A stretch of 64,000 nt of DNA from Dipteris shenzhenensis (Eukaryota > Polypodiophyta > Polypodiopsida > Gleicheniales), in the NCBI GenBank assembly GCA_047967505.1, contig CM106538.1. One strand, given 5' to 3'. Shown here in pieces: positions 22,143 to 32,399 of the stretch. The stretch's first letter is position 1; every line of letters begins with the position of its first letter. Position numbers and translations under genes: made by a program. The notes beneath the pieces are model-generated. The model did no database searches and was not told where the DNA came from. It was given only the letters and a program-made list of their open reading frames with translations.

Positions 22143-23582
22143 CACAGTGAAATGATTACAAGTTGCATCTGGGAGACCTTCCTTGCAATTGAGCACGCAA
22201 CCCCAATTCACTAAGCCTTCGCAAGGCTTTCAAGCATAGAACACCATCACATAAGTGCACCTAACCCATAGGGTCAACCCAAAGGCATTCTCTTTTTCGA
22301 GTGCAATTCCATTGGCTGTCCAGATGCAATCACACTGCACCCCAGCTGCACTCTCTTTGAGTGGTTTCTAGATGGCATTCACAAAGCTTTTCAAAGCTCC
22401 AAAGTAAAATCAGCAAAGCACCCAACCAAAGAATGACTCATGTAGCACTGCTTGGGCACCTGTGAGCCAAGAAAGAGGCGGCACATGGAGCCAACCAATA
22501 GCTTATGGCAAAAAGAAATTGCAGCAGCAAAATCACAACTCACCAAGCCCTGAAAACTCGAACTAAGTCCTCAATCGCCAAGAGGACGTAGTAGCCAATG
22601 CCTAATTGCATTCTCAGCCAAAGAGTGTAAAGACATGAAGAAAGAGCATTTACAAGAGCCGACCAGCAAGAATTCCATTGAAAAATGTGAAAAGAAGCAC
22701 TTCTGTGGCGAAGAAGTGGGAGTTCTTGGGCTCAAAAGAAGCGTGCTTCAGAGAGGAATGCATTGAGAAGGTTTTGGAGAAGTTTCATCGCCGGAAAGTC
22801 CTCCAAAACTGAGAAAAACCAGTCAACCAGCGCGTGGGACCACGTGAAATTCAACAGAAAGCTGTAGCTTTGTAAGTGGAGAGGCCCAGGAGGCGGTAGA
22901 AGTAGAAAGGTCCATAAAAAGCCACTTTTGCAAATTCGACCAGCAAAAGAAGTGCTCAGCTCTGCCCGTTCTACCAAACGCATGGAGGGAAAAGCATATC
23001 ACTGCGAAGGGGAGGCAGAGGGGCTAAACGGAAGTCGAGGAATCCAGATGGGTGAGGAGTTATGAAGAAAAACGGAATTCAGCTGAAGGAGGCTGAAAAA
23101 CCAGTCCAAAATCTCAACAAAGGGAGAAGACGAGAGAGAAAACCACACGTGAAGTTTAGAAGGCCCAAGAAGGTCCAGGAATGGCAAAGGAGCATGTAGA
23201 AGGCACTAGAGCCACCTAGAACTCTAGGGGGGGCCACTGAAAGTACATGGCCCTCTAGGGGGCCCTTTAAAAATGCCACATCATCATTTTCCAACAACTA
23301 CTCTTTTAATTCCTTGGAATGCCTTTGGGCCTAGGGGTTAATTATTATGTGCTAGGCACCATGCCGCGTTTAATTACACATTATTAAGCCCACACTTGGA
23401 CTTTTAAAACCAAAGTTGTTACTATCAGCCTCAATCCTTTCTTTTTGGCTCTTGAGCTTTTCGTGCATTGGATTATGTATCCCATATGGAGCTTGCTCTA
23501 ACGGTTTTTCTTTAATACTTAATAGAAGTTGTCATGGTCTTGTTGTACATTAAAGTACTTGGAATTTCACGCCCCCGTGACA
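22142..23582 (-). repeat. Gypsy 5' LTR, inner end cut by deletion
   Basis: It begins (minus strand) TGTCACGGGGGC at 23582 and matches the other LTR throughout, except for an insertion at 23420-23525. At about 22142 it passes straight into pol sequence. Confidence 0.8.
23420..23525 (+). mobile_element. 106 bp insertion in the Gypsy 5' LTR
   Basis: It is absent from the sister LTR and flanked by AAGTTGT (23413-23419 and 23526-23532). It ends TTTAATACTTAATAG, like the LINE-C 3' end (GCATTAATAG at 27391-27400). Probably a very short LINE-derived insertion. Confidence 0.65.
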
Positions 23583-26500
23583 TGCTTTGCAGGACAGGGC
23601 CTTGGTGGGTCGCATTGTTGGGCTCACCTCGTCAAGGAAATAGGTCAGGGATTGGCTTCAGGCGAGCTTAGCCCTAGGGTCTGTTGACCCCATCCAAGAG
23701 GTCATTATCTATGGGAGAGGAGTCTTCCTCATGCAGCTGAACTCCCTCGACACCATGGCCTCCCTTGTCGAGCAGAGCCCTATCCTACTAGGCCCTCATG
23801 TCGTCTATCTCCTTCCTTGGTACCATGGCTTCATAGTCGAGGACATGGATTCGACTCATCACGTGCCACGATTCCTAGTGACGCTCCGCTTTTCGGGGCC
23901 TTCGAAGGAGAAGAGATCTATTCTTCCTTCCATAGGGAATTGTTTGGGGGGGGGGGTCGCATCCCAGATGCATTGATGCAGGAGGAGGTGCAGCAGGTCA
24001 TATCGGAGATTTGACAGCAGCCATTGGACACCCCGAAGGGTGGCTGGGCATCCTAGACAGCCGAGGCGATTCAGAGGAGCAGTGAGGAGCTCTGCACCTA
24101 GGCTGTCCGCCGTCGTTTTTCCCTTCAGGAGAGAGAGAGAGAGATTTGAGGCGTGACTTAGCCTCCATTGAGCGTCTCAGGGAACAGGACACGGAGTCCT
24201 AGTGGCTTGCTGACAGAGATGAGTGTGCACATCTGGAGCTTCAGGACACGGAGTTGAGGAGGGCTGAGTATTCTTACCATTCCGCTCGTGTCCGTTGGGT
24301 ACAGCACGGGGATAGGATGAGCCGCCAGTTCTTTCAGGCCACAGGGCCTAGGTCGGCAGGTGCCCAGTTGCAGAAACTGAGAGACGCTAGCGGCAGGATG
24401 GTTTCGGACCCTCATGAGATTATGGAGTAGGCTTCGGATTTCTATCCACAGCTGTTTCAGGCTGAGGAGTCCCGCCAGGTGTGAGAGGCCCATGAGGTGG
24501 TATGGGAGCATGTCCCAGCTGTGGTCTCTCAGGGTATGAGCAGCTAGTTGGATTCTCCCTTCACAGATGAAGAGCTTCGGGAAGCTCTCAGGGCACTTCC
24601 GACTCAGAAGTGCCCAGGGGAGGATGGGCTGTCCCTGGTCTTCTTCAGAAGCTTTTGGACCTTTGTGCACCTCTCTTCGGCTGGCCTTTCAAGAGATCTT
24701 TGACTCAAGAGCACTCCCACTGTCCCTAAGCAGAGGCTGGATTTGTTTGATCCCGAAGGGAGGGGACCACTCGGACCTTCGACAGTGGAGACCGATCACT
24801 CTGCTAGACAGTGCATACAAGATCTTAGCCAAGGTCTTGAGTTTGCGGCTACGACCCCATCTAGTCGACATCATCCACGACTTGCAGACAGGTTTTGTGC
24901 AGGAGCGTAGCATCCTTGACAACATCTTTACCTTTTGGGGGGCGTTGGATTGAGGCAGGGACGAGGCGCAACCCCTTGCGCTCCTACTAGTGGATTTTGA
25001 GAAGGCCTACAATCGGGTAGAGTGGTCCTTCTTGGAGGGCACGATACAGAAATTAGGCTTCTCAGAGAGGTGGATCAGAGGGGTCTCCGGCTTGTATGCA
25101 GGGAGCTCCAGTCAGATGTTGATTGGTGGGTTCACTGGGGAGGCCTTCCCGCTCACCCGCTCCATGAAACAGGCCTCCCACTGGCTCCCTTCCTCTTTTT
25201 CTTTGTCGTGGAGGTGTTGGGCTATTTCATGAGGTCGCAGACGGTTGGCCTCAAAGGGATGAGGCTACCGATCAGACAGGAGGAGGAGCTTTTGGACTTG
25301 GAGTTCGTAGATGATATGGCCTTGTATGTGGAGGGTTCAGAGGAGAGCGTGGATGCGGTTAGGGGGCTCTTGAGGTTTATTGCACCGCCTTAGGGGCAAG
25401 GATCAACTGGGGCAAATGAGTCGGTTTTCTTTGAGTGATGACTGAGGAGTCCTAGGAGATTCTTCGGTGGGGTGCATTGGTAGGCTTTAGGTGGATTCCG
25501 AGTGGCCAGTCGACGAGGTAGTACTTGGGATGTCGTGTGGGCATTGACATCTCCGCAGAGCAGTAGATAACCCCGGTCCTTGAGAGCGTGAGGCACAAGC
25601 TTCTTTATTAGAGCTCTGCCAAACTCTCTTTGGCAGGCTGGGTCTTGGTGGCGAACCAGGTCCTGTTGGCCACAGTCTGGTATACAGCCTCTTGCTGGTG
25701 TTTTCACAGGGATTGCATGGGACAGTTGAGACGCTTGGTGTGTAACTTCCTTTGGGCAGGATCAGATGGCACTCGCAACACCAAAGCTAGAGTTGCGTGG
25801 CAGACAGTGATACTATCACAGGCACAGGGAGGCTTGGGTATTATAGATCCAGAGATGCAGACAGAGCCCTGTTGGGCAAGTTGATAGTTAGGGGTCTCAC
25901 TCCAAGCATGGAGCCTTGGAAACTTCTCCTGCAGCGCGGTCTCTTGAGCAACACCCCCCGCACAGGTGGTCAGTGGCAGCCGTCCCACAGGTGGATCTTT
26001 TCGGAGGCCCCTCTCATGGGGAAGGGCTCACCCCCGATGAGGAGTCTCTTGAGGGTCTGGTTGCGGATCTCAACAGGTCTCATCCGAGTTAGCCCCTGGT
26101 ACGCGGAGGAGTTTGCACGCTAGTCGCTTATCTCGCACCCGGAGGTCAAAGACGAGGATAGTTTGATGCTAGGGCAGCGGCTACACATTGGCTGGGCACA
26201 GTGGGACAGCAGCCCTGCTTGCTCCCTGCTGCGGACATGGTCTAGACTCCTTGCAAAGGCAGAGACACGATTGGAGGTCCTTTCTCATCTGAGAGGGGCC
26301 GGCCAGAGGATGGTGGAGATAGAGGCAGCTATTCCGGACTCTTGGAGGGTGGGACTGCAGGTTTTCACTCCGGCACACTGGCTAGGACAGCTCTCTAGGA
26401 CGGGTGTACCTCTGAGGATTCAGCTATGCCCACAGCCGCCAGCTCCCACGAGCGTGCAGTTCTATGATGTGGGACTGGGCAAAATACTGCAGCCTTGGAT

Positions 26501-27431
26501 CACAGGGGATCAGGAGATGAACGGAGTATTAGGCCAAGTGGGTTGGCAGAGGGTCAGAGTAGTGGGACGTTTGGGCAAGGAGTGGTTGATGGACCCTTCT
26601 TGCATCACAGACCTAGATGTCCCCCGCTGGAGACTATGGTTATGGGAAGGATGCCCTCTCAGCGAGATACAGTGGGAGCCCGGAGAGTGGTTATGGTCAG
26701 TCAGAGTTGGTCTCTCAGAGAGTACAGTCGGAGCTATGGAGACTATTCCTCACTGCTTATGGAGCTGCCTAGTAGCTCAGAGGATCTGGCTCGGAGCGCT
26801 TTGGATTGTGGCACAGCTTCAGAGCATGCAGAGAGATTTCACGTGGGGTATGGCAACTTGGCTTACAGAGGGGGGGCACGGTCTCGCCAGCTTACTGGAT
26901 ACAGGGTCGGAGCATTCATAGCATTGAACTTCACTTGGCTACTCCCCCCCCCCCCCCCTTCTCACCATCCCCCTCAGTGGGGAGAGAGGATAGTGTCTGG
27001 GAGACGGTGGCCAGCATCAGTGCTTGGAACATCTAGGTGGCCCGTTGCAGTTGGGTTATGGGCCAGCACCATGTTCCTCTGACGGCTATGCTGGTTGCCA
27101 TTTGGCAGGATATCATTTATTCGTTGTGGTCCATTTGGGAGCGCGGCGTTCCAGGTTCTCGAGCTACCGACGATAGCCGGGCACGTTTCTGCAAGGCTTG
27201 GCCTGCAGGTGTATTTTATGAGCTCATGCCGCGAGGGATTCGCTGGCTGTATAGTCCACCACAGTGGTTGTTAGCCCCTGTTACAGAGAATCCCTAGGCA
27301 ATGAGCTGGGATCTCTAGCAACATCAGCCCGTTTTTGTTTTTGGCCACGATTGGCACCTTTCCGGTTTTGCTAATTTGTATGGTCGGATTTTAAGCATTA
27401 ATAGAAGTTCCTTTTCTCTGTAAAAAATATA
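23583..27431 (+). mobile_element. LINE-C (L1-like) copy, 5'-truncated
   Basis: The + strand element begins in or before the end of the endonuclease domain, runs through RT and the zf-RVT domain, and ends near 27391-27431 with GCATTAATAGAAG and a short A-rich tail (GTAAAAAATATAAAG). ORF1 is absent. It abuts the outer end of the Gypsy 5' LTR. Internal runs (G11 at 23945, C15 at 26943) and many stops make it dead. Its GC content is higher than that of the surrounding intron. Confidence 0.85.
23700..27297 (+). pseudogene. LINE-C ORF2, decayed
   Basis: Motifs in order: endonuclease C-terminus STHHVPRFLVTLRF (about 23850); linker VRWVQHGDRMSRQFFQATGP (about 24290); RT (SPFTDEELREALRALPTQKC, PGEDGL; later WRPITLLDSAYKILAKVLSL, LQTGFVQERSILDNIF); VDFEKAYNRVEWSFLEGT (about 24990); the catalytic region FVDD at 25304-25315 in place of YADD; then LGCRVGIDIS, LVCNFLWAGSDGTRNTKARV and GGLGIIDP. 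The C-terminal zf-RVT part includes TVGAMETIPHCLWSCLVAQR at about 26730. The pattern (KAYDRVEW, GCPLAP, zf-RVT) is that of plant L1 elements. Frameshifts and stops occur throughout. Confidence 0.85.
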
Positions 27432-28125
27432 AAGTGTATGACAAGTGTGCGAACTGAAATGCCCGTAGCAATAACTGCAGAGCTACTTCTGAAGGTGCAT
27501 TTACTGCTTCGATACCAGGTAAGATTCGGAGCTGAATGGGTATGCCTTGCTACGTTGATGGCCAAACAATTTGAGTTGCCACAAAGTTGATGCCACCCCA
27601 TAAAACATGATTCCTTATCTAGTAACCCACACTATAGTTATGGTATAAGGTTCATTGATGCAGCCGACACAGGTTTGGATCATTTTTACTACATCTGTGG
27701 GGATGACTGACATCTTTTGGCCCATATTTTAAAAAGATTTGTGTGTAAGTTAGATTCAGTGTAATAGGGTAGAACTGCAAAGGGGAGGTGGCTAGCGATG
27801 GCTGTTTAAGTGTTTGCGAGATTCCCCATGGCAAAATTCATGTTTTTTACCACAGAACGAGTAAAGGTCACGTGGAAGTGCAATGCATTTTGTGGAAATT
27901 GGACGTCACTAATGTGTTTGAATTTCAATGTAGTTGTTATTCATAAGGTTTACGGCTACAAAGAACTTGAACTTTACATGAATATATATGACATGAATTT
28001 GTGAGATAAGGAGTTTATCGTATCTGCTTGGTCCTACTATATGGCACTGAGTTATTTTATTGGAAATCTGTTGTTACTTGTTATTTTTTTAAAAATGTTA
28101 CTTTTGCCTTGGTTGTTTGCATCAG
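27432..28125 (+). other. Intron sequence before exon 4
   Basis: AT-rich DNA with no coding remnant, ending at the acceptor TTTGCATCAG. Confidence 0.65.
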
Positions 28126-28208
28126 TTACATTCCAGAAGGTGATTGCAGTATTGGATGCAGATTTTCATTCATTGCCATCACTTGTACATCGACAGCATT
28201 ATGGTCCT
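28126..28208 (+). CDS. MED16: MED16 exon (83 bp)
   Basis: Two bases complete the Val codon of the previous exon. Then TFQKVIAVLDADFHSLPSLV and HRQHYGP follow before GTATGT. This matches plant MED16 VSLNSVIAVMDADFHSLPST.HRQQYGP residue for residue in length. The acceptor choice matters: a nearer AG at 28136 would break the frame, while the AG at 28125 restores both phase and family spacing. It ends in phase 0. The next exon is 28.8 kb away. Confidence 0.94.
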
Positions 28209-28380
28209 GTATGTGGATGCAATCTTCACTTGAAATGCTTGTGTTCCTAATGTTTGTGAAGTTTTGTGTGGAACAAAATAACAATCAGAAAAGAGCTCCT
28301 TTCATTCTTCCTTTGAAATAGGTTGGAACTTTTGAGAATGCGCTGGAGACATAGGTATTCCTTGAGAAGGGTTCTAGGTA
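28209..28380 (+). other. Start of the 28.8 kb intron
   Basis: AT-rich DNA with no element seen before the tandem duplication at 28381. The donor is GTATGT. Confidence 0.6.
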
Positions 28381-28900
28381 CAAAAGGGTTTACGCTTATG
28401 CATGTCATCTTTTTTGCACGATTGGGAGCTATATATCTTGTACTGCTTCTAATCTGAGACCTTGGGACCTACATTTGGTTTACTGTTTGGTTTTACAATC
28501 ACACAACCAGTGATCCTTTTGATTTTCCTGAATTAGAAGGCCATTTAAAAGAAAAAATTAAGTCATACACTTTTGTGGTATGACCATATAATGGAGACGA
28601 CCTCCATACCCCTTACCTATACGTGGAAAGAGCATAAAATCTTAGTCACCAAAGGGTTTAAGGTTATGCATGCCATTGTTTGTGCATGATTGGGAGCATA
28701 TATCTTGTACTGCATCTATGCTGAGACCTTAGACCTACATTTCATAGAGTTTGATTTTAACCAGTATGATCCTTTTTTTTTTGGTGAATTAGGAAGGTCA
28801 TTTAAAGGGGGAAATGAAGTCTTTTACTTTTCTGCTATGTCCAACTAATGGAGATGACCTCCATATCGCTTATCTATACTTGGAAAGAGCGTTAAAATCA
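28381..28900 (+). repeat. Tandem duplication of about 260 bp in the intron
   Basis: Unit 1 (28381-28649) and unit 2 (28650-28900) share CAAAGGGTTTA, GATTGGGAGC, TATATCTTGTACTGC, AATGGAGA and GACCTCCATA in the same order, with roughly 80% identity. Not coding. Confidence 0.8.
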
Positions 28901-29596
28901 TCTCTCTCCCCCCTTCCCTCCCCCTCCCCCTCTCCCCCTCCCAAAAAAAAGTGCCCCTTCTCATCAAGTTATGTACACACAGAAATGATAGATTTAGTTG
29001 GCAAAAGTTCCTGTGATGATTTGCTTCAGGATGTCTAAAGCTCTGAGGAAAGGCTCGACTAAGGAGTTGCAGCCAGAGAGCTACCAATAGCCTCCTGTCT
29101 GCCCAAGACCATAATGATACCTGAGGAGTAAGGTTTCTTACTGTGCAACCCTGTCCCATCTCTATAGAATCGCGGAAAGAATGTATGAGAATTGGTCTCT
29201 CTTCTTGATCTTGGATACCCTAAACCCAGTAGATGCCCATGTGTCCCTTGGGAAGATTCAATCACTCCCGCTCCCTTGAGTCTGGCATTTCTTTTCCACC
29301 TTTTGGAATCCTTCTAGCTCCATGAAGCTCTGTCCAAGGCTGGAGAACCCAAGGGAACTCTGCTTTGCATCCATCTAAAAGTGGTGATATCAGCTGTTAT
29401 GAGCCCTCCTCTCCCTGTGACTCTGATTGTGAACTAATGCCGATTGTTCCTAATCTTCCTTTGCTAGGTGTTTTAATCCTTGACCCTTGTCTTCCTCAAG
29501 GTGGACCGTTCTCTGTTCAATTGTTCCCCCCCACTCTCCACACCTACTTTTCTTCAGGATGACTTTATTTGATACAGTATCTAAACTTGTATGATT
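28901..29596 (+). other. Intron sequence with a CT-rich run
   Basis: A C/T-rich run lies at 28902-28940. The remainder has no recognisable gene or element. Confidence 0.5.
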
Positions 29597-29831
29597 GTCT
29601 TCTATCCATCCACAGTGGCTGCACTGTGGGGCTGTCTTCTATCCATCCACAATGGCTGCACTGTGGGGCTTTCATGTTACCGTACCATCTCACCACCTTG
29701 GAAACAATTAATTGTTGGTGCCCTGACTACTTGATTTCTGGGTGCAGTGTGGGGCTTTCGTGTTACTGTACCATCTCACCACCTTGGAAACAGTTTATTG
29801 TTGCTGCACTGACTTCTTGATATCTGAGTGC
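29597..29831 (+). repeat. Short nested direct duplications
   Basis: About 36 bp (CTTCTATCCATCCACA.TGGC and CTGCACTGTGGGGC) is repeated twice at 29597-29670. About 85 bp beginning GTGGGGCTTTC is repeated at about 29663-29747 and 29749-29831, with about 10 differences. Confidence 0.8.
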
Positions 29832-30203
29832 AACACTTGGACTAGTGCCCAACCTACCTACACATAAAGCAAGCATGAGCAAAGTTAGTTGCATAAGGTA
29901 CTTGCGCCATATATATTGAATTGAATGAAACACATTTTGAAACAAAATTGTCGAAATCCCCTACCTATTAGAAAACTCTAGATAGGGCCCCGTTGAGTCT
30001 TGGACTCGAAATAGTTGGCTATAGTTTAGCTCCCCTTTGTCCCGTGCTTTTCCCTCTATCCTTTGACACCTCTCCATTCGGAGTGTGTATGTAAACACCT
30101 TTATACAAATGTTCTTTACCTTTCACATCGTTATCATGGGGATGCCAAAACCTCCAATCCCTAACCTTTGATGGAATGCTTTGTGGCGGCATGTGTCATG
30201 TGG

Positions 30204-30233
<30 letters not shown>
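29832..30233 (+). other. Intron sequence with a (CT)n run
   Basis: Nothing coding. (CT)n at 30207-30234 may be an older LINE tail. Confidence 0.45.
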
Positions 30234-30237
<4 letters not shown>

Positions 30238-30409
30238 CCCTGATGTTCTGGTGATGATAATGATGATGATGATGTTGATATTGATATGTAGTCGACCACC
30301 GACATGACTATGTTGTACTTAGTACTGCATTGGTGTGGATGCTCGTTTAGTAGCTCCACCCTCACAACTCATTTGTGCCTCCACCCATCCGTCTTCGGAA
30401 GACTTTAAT

Positions 30410-30460
<51 letters not shown>
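30234..30460 (+). mobile_element. LINE-A 3' end
   Basis: It matches the LINE-A 3' UTR at 54370-54597 (GATATGTAGTCGACCACCGA, ATGACTATGTTGTACTTAG, TTTAGTAGCTCCAC). It ends with CCCATCCGTCTTCGGAAGAC, TTTAATAAA and a (CT)n tail to about 30460. The hairpin is at 30391-30403. Confidence 0.85.
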
Positions 30461-30464
<4 letters not shown>

Positions 30465-30802
30465 GGGGACCGCCAAAGCTAGAGACGAGGGATCACGATC
30501 GACGTAGCCGACGGGTACTGAGATCGAGGCGACCGCGGCCACCACCTAGACGCGAGATAGCCCGACAGTTATAGATTCGCGACATCTTCATGGCCCAGCG
30601 GAGAGACTTGACCTGGCTTGATCTGGACACTCCTAACTCTTGATTCAGATTCTGATTTTGTCTCTATTCTATTCTATTTAGACACTAGATTAGTACTTGG
30701 CAGGGGATTTAGCTCACCCCCTTGCCCCAGCCCATAGAGGCTTGTATGAGATCTTTTTTGTATCACTCTGTCCCATTGACCCACGAGGTCTTCCGAGGAC
30801 GT

Positions 30803-30838
<36 letters not shown>
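30461..30838 (+). mobile_element. LINE-B 3' end (first of three in a row)
   Basis: It starts immediately after the previous tail with the end of ORF2 and the 3' UTR (GCGACCGCGGCCACCACCTA, then CTTGCCCCAGCCCATAGAGG). It ends in the hairpin GTCTTCCGAGGAC (30788-30800), GTTAAT and (CT)n, followed by a GT-rich run to 30862. Confidence 0.82.
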
Positions 30839-30847
<9 letters not shown>

Positions 30848-30862
30848 CGTGTGTGTGTGTGT

Positions 30863-31537
30863 GCATTGGCCTCTTTCTGCTTGAGATGCACCGACACAGG
30901 GAGACTCTACTATGATAGATTAGAGAGTAGCAGGAGGCGACCAGACCACAGAATACAGAGGTTGGCCGGGCACAGCAACGCGTCACAGACTTTTATGCAT
31001 TTGAGTCAGCTCCAAGACATAGTGGGGTGGAGGAGGAGGAACTAGCTGATGTGTGGGCAATTGGGATCACCGAGAGAAGGACGCAGAGACCACCCCTGAC
31101 ACGGAGAGCTACTACATCACACTCTTTTGAGATCCAACCTATCAGAGCTTTCCTCAAGGGAGACCGCCTGAGACGAGGGGTCACTTTGAACATAGCCCAG
31201 CGGGTTCAGATATCGAGGAGACCACGCCCTCCCCCGTCGCCTGAGTGTGAGACAACCCAATAGATGCAGATCCGAGATATTTTCGTCGTCAGCACGATCG
31301 GTTTTTGAGTCCAAACTCTGAGCCTACTTTAATTAGTATTTCGTAGTAGTAGTAGTAGTAGTATTTGGTTTATACTTGATTTTGCTCGAGCTAGTGAAGC
31401 GCGCCCTTTGCTCTAGCCCGTTGAGGCCTATATGAGTTTTCCTTTTCGGTGTACTTTGTACTTTGTCCCCTAGGCCCGTGAGGCCTCTCGGGGACGTTAG
31501 TACAACTTTTCTTTTTCTTTTTCTTCTCTCTCTCTCA
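30863..31537 (+). mobile_element. LINE-B 3' end (second)
   Basis: 5'-truncated in the C-terminal coding part. It reads LRCTDTGRLYYD, then QQRVTDFYAFESAP (30973-31014) and EEEELADVWAIGITERRTQR. The 3' UTR contains (GTA)n at about 31345-31362 and AAGCGCGCCCTTTGCTCTAG. It ends GTGAGGCCTCTCGGGGACGT and a T/C-rich tail. Confidence 0.85.
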
Positions 31538-31686
31538 TATTACTCAGAAGAGGGCCTTAGCGAGCCCTCTACTTCAGCCCATAGTGGCTTGTATGGGTTA
31601 TCTTTGTGATTGTACTTTGTCTCATAGGCTCGTGAGGCCTCTCGAAGATGGTAATACATCTTTCTTTCTTTCTTTCTTTTCTCTTA
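31538..31686 (+). mobile_element. LINE-B 3' end (third, very short)
   Basis: Only the last 150 bp: GGGCCTTAGCGAGCCCTCTA, CTTGTATGGGTTA, CGTGAGGCCTCTCGAAGATG, GTAATACA and a (TTTC)n tail. Confidence 0.8.
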
Positions 31687-31779
31687 GACGAGCTCATCTT
31701 GTCTCTCCTTAGTCGTTGGATGGAGTTGGACCCACCGAGAAGAGAAATGGGTCCAGTCACTCAGATGGATACCTGATCG

Positions 31780-31994
31780 ACTGGTAGATGACTAGGGGCT
31801 TTCCCTCGCACAACTACTACACCCATTGACGATGCGACCTTGATGGAAGCGTGTCCCAAAGCATGGGATTGCAGGCACGTTCCGCTTCCATCAGCTTCCA
31901 AGTCTCTTCTCTTTGACTCTTGTGGGTTTGTATGGCAGTCCTTGTTGTGGGCCTGACCTATCAGAGGAAGACCGGGTCCCAATAGAGGTATTTT

Positions 31995-32046
<52 letters not shown>
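31780..32046 (+). mobile_element. LINE-A/B RT-connection fragment plus (CA)n
   Basis: SLFSLTLVGLYGSPCCGPDL (about 31890-31950) corresponds to ALLFDSLVRPAGMYGRPCWG of LINE-A. A (CA)n microsatellite follows at 31996-32046, then a G-run. It lies before LINE-B sequence that normally precedes it, so it is a separate, out-of-order fragment. Confidence 0.55.
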
Positions 32047-32050
<4 letters not shown>

Positions 32051-32078
32051 GGGGGGGGGGAGGGAGGGAGGGAGACTT

Positions 32079-32160
32079 GAGAGTTAACCTTGGCAAGACC
32101 AAGGTTATTATCTTCAACACCTCATGAGCTGTACTCCATCGACACAGCCTCACTTATTGA
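32079..32160 (+). pseudogene. LINE-B copy 1, left piece
   Basis: LRVNLGKTKVIIFNTS is followed by HRHSLTY, the post-RT block of LINE-A/B ORF2. The copy is cut at about 32160 by the LINE-A insertion and resumes at 37081. Confidence 0.75.
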
Positions 32161-32399
32161 GGAGAAAGAAAGAAAGAAATAAAGTTTATTAAAGGCTTCG
32201 AAAGACCGATGGGTCTATGAGACTGCGAAAAAACCTGAATACAATGAGCTGTGGTGGTGGAGCTACTAAACAAGCATCCACACCAATGCAGAATGCAATA
32301 AAATGCAAAATGGCAGTATTAAGTCCTGAGTACAACATAGTCATATCCCAACTATATATATATATATATATATATCTCAGCATCATCGTCATCAATAGG

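Larger units (their letters stand above)
20205..23582 (-). mobile_element. Ty3/Gypsy chromovirus reduced to LTR - chromodomain - LTR
   Basis: Minus-strand element. A long LTR (23582 down to about 22142) starts with TGTCACGGGGGCGTG. It runs directly into the last part of pol (chromodomain, about 22142-21765). A PPT (AAGAGAGGGG, about 21558-21549) and a second LTR starting at 21546 follow. Nearly the whole internal region (PBS, gag and most of pol) has been deleted. The two LTR copies are about 90% or more alike over 1.3 kb apart from a 106 bp insertion. The lower end is not defined. Confidence 0.8.

Noticed and set aside
23731-23976. Independent small gene
   Set aside because: The frame contains STHHVPRFLVTLRF, aligned with the LINE-C endonuclease end SDHFPVVLQILEP, and leads into the LINE-C linker and RT.
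28137-28208. Shorter version of MED16 exon 4 starting after the AG at 28136
   Set aside because: It would carry three extra bases against the incoming phase and break the frame. The AG at 28125 gives both the right phase and the family's residue spacing.
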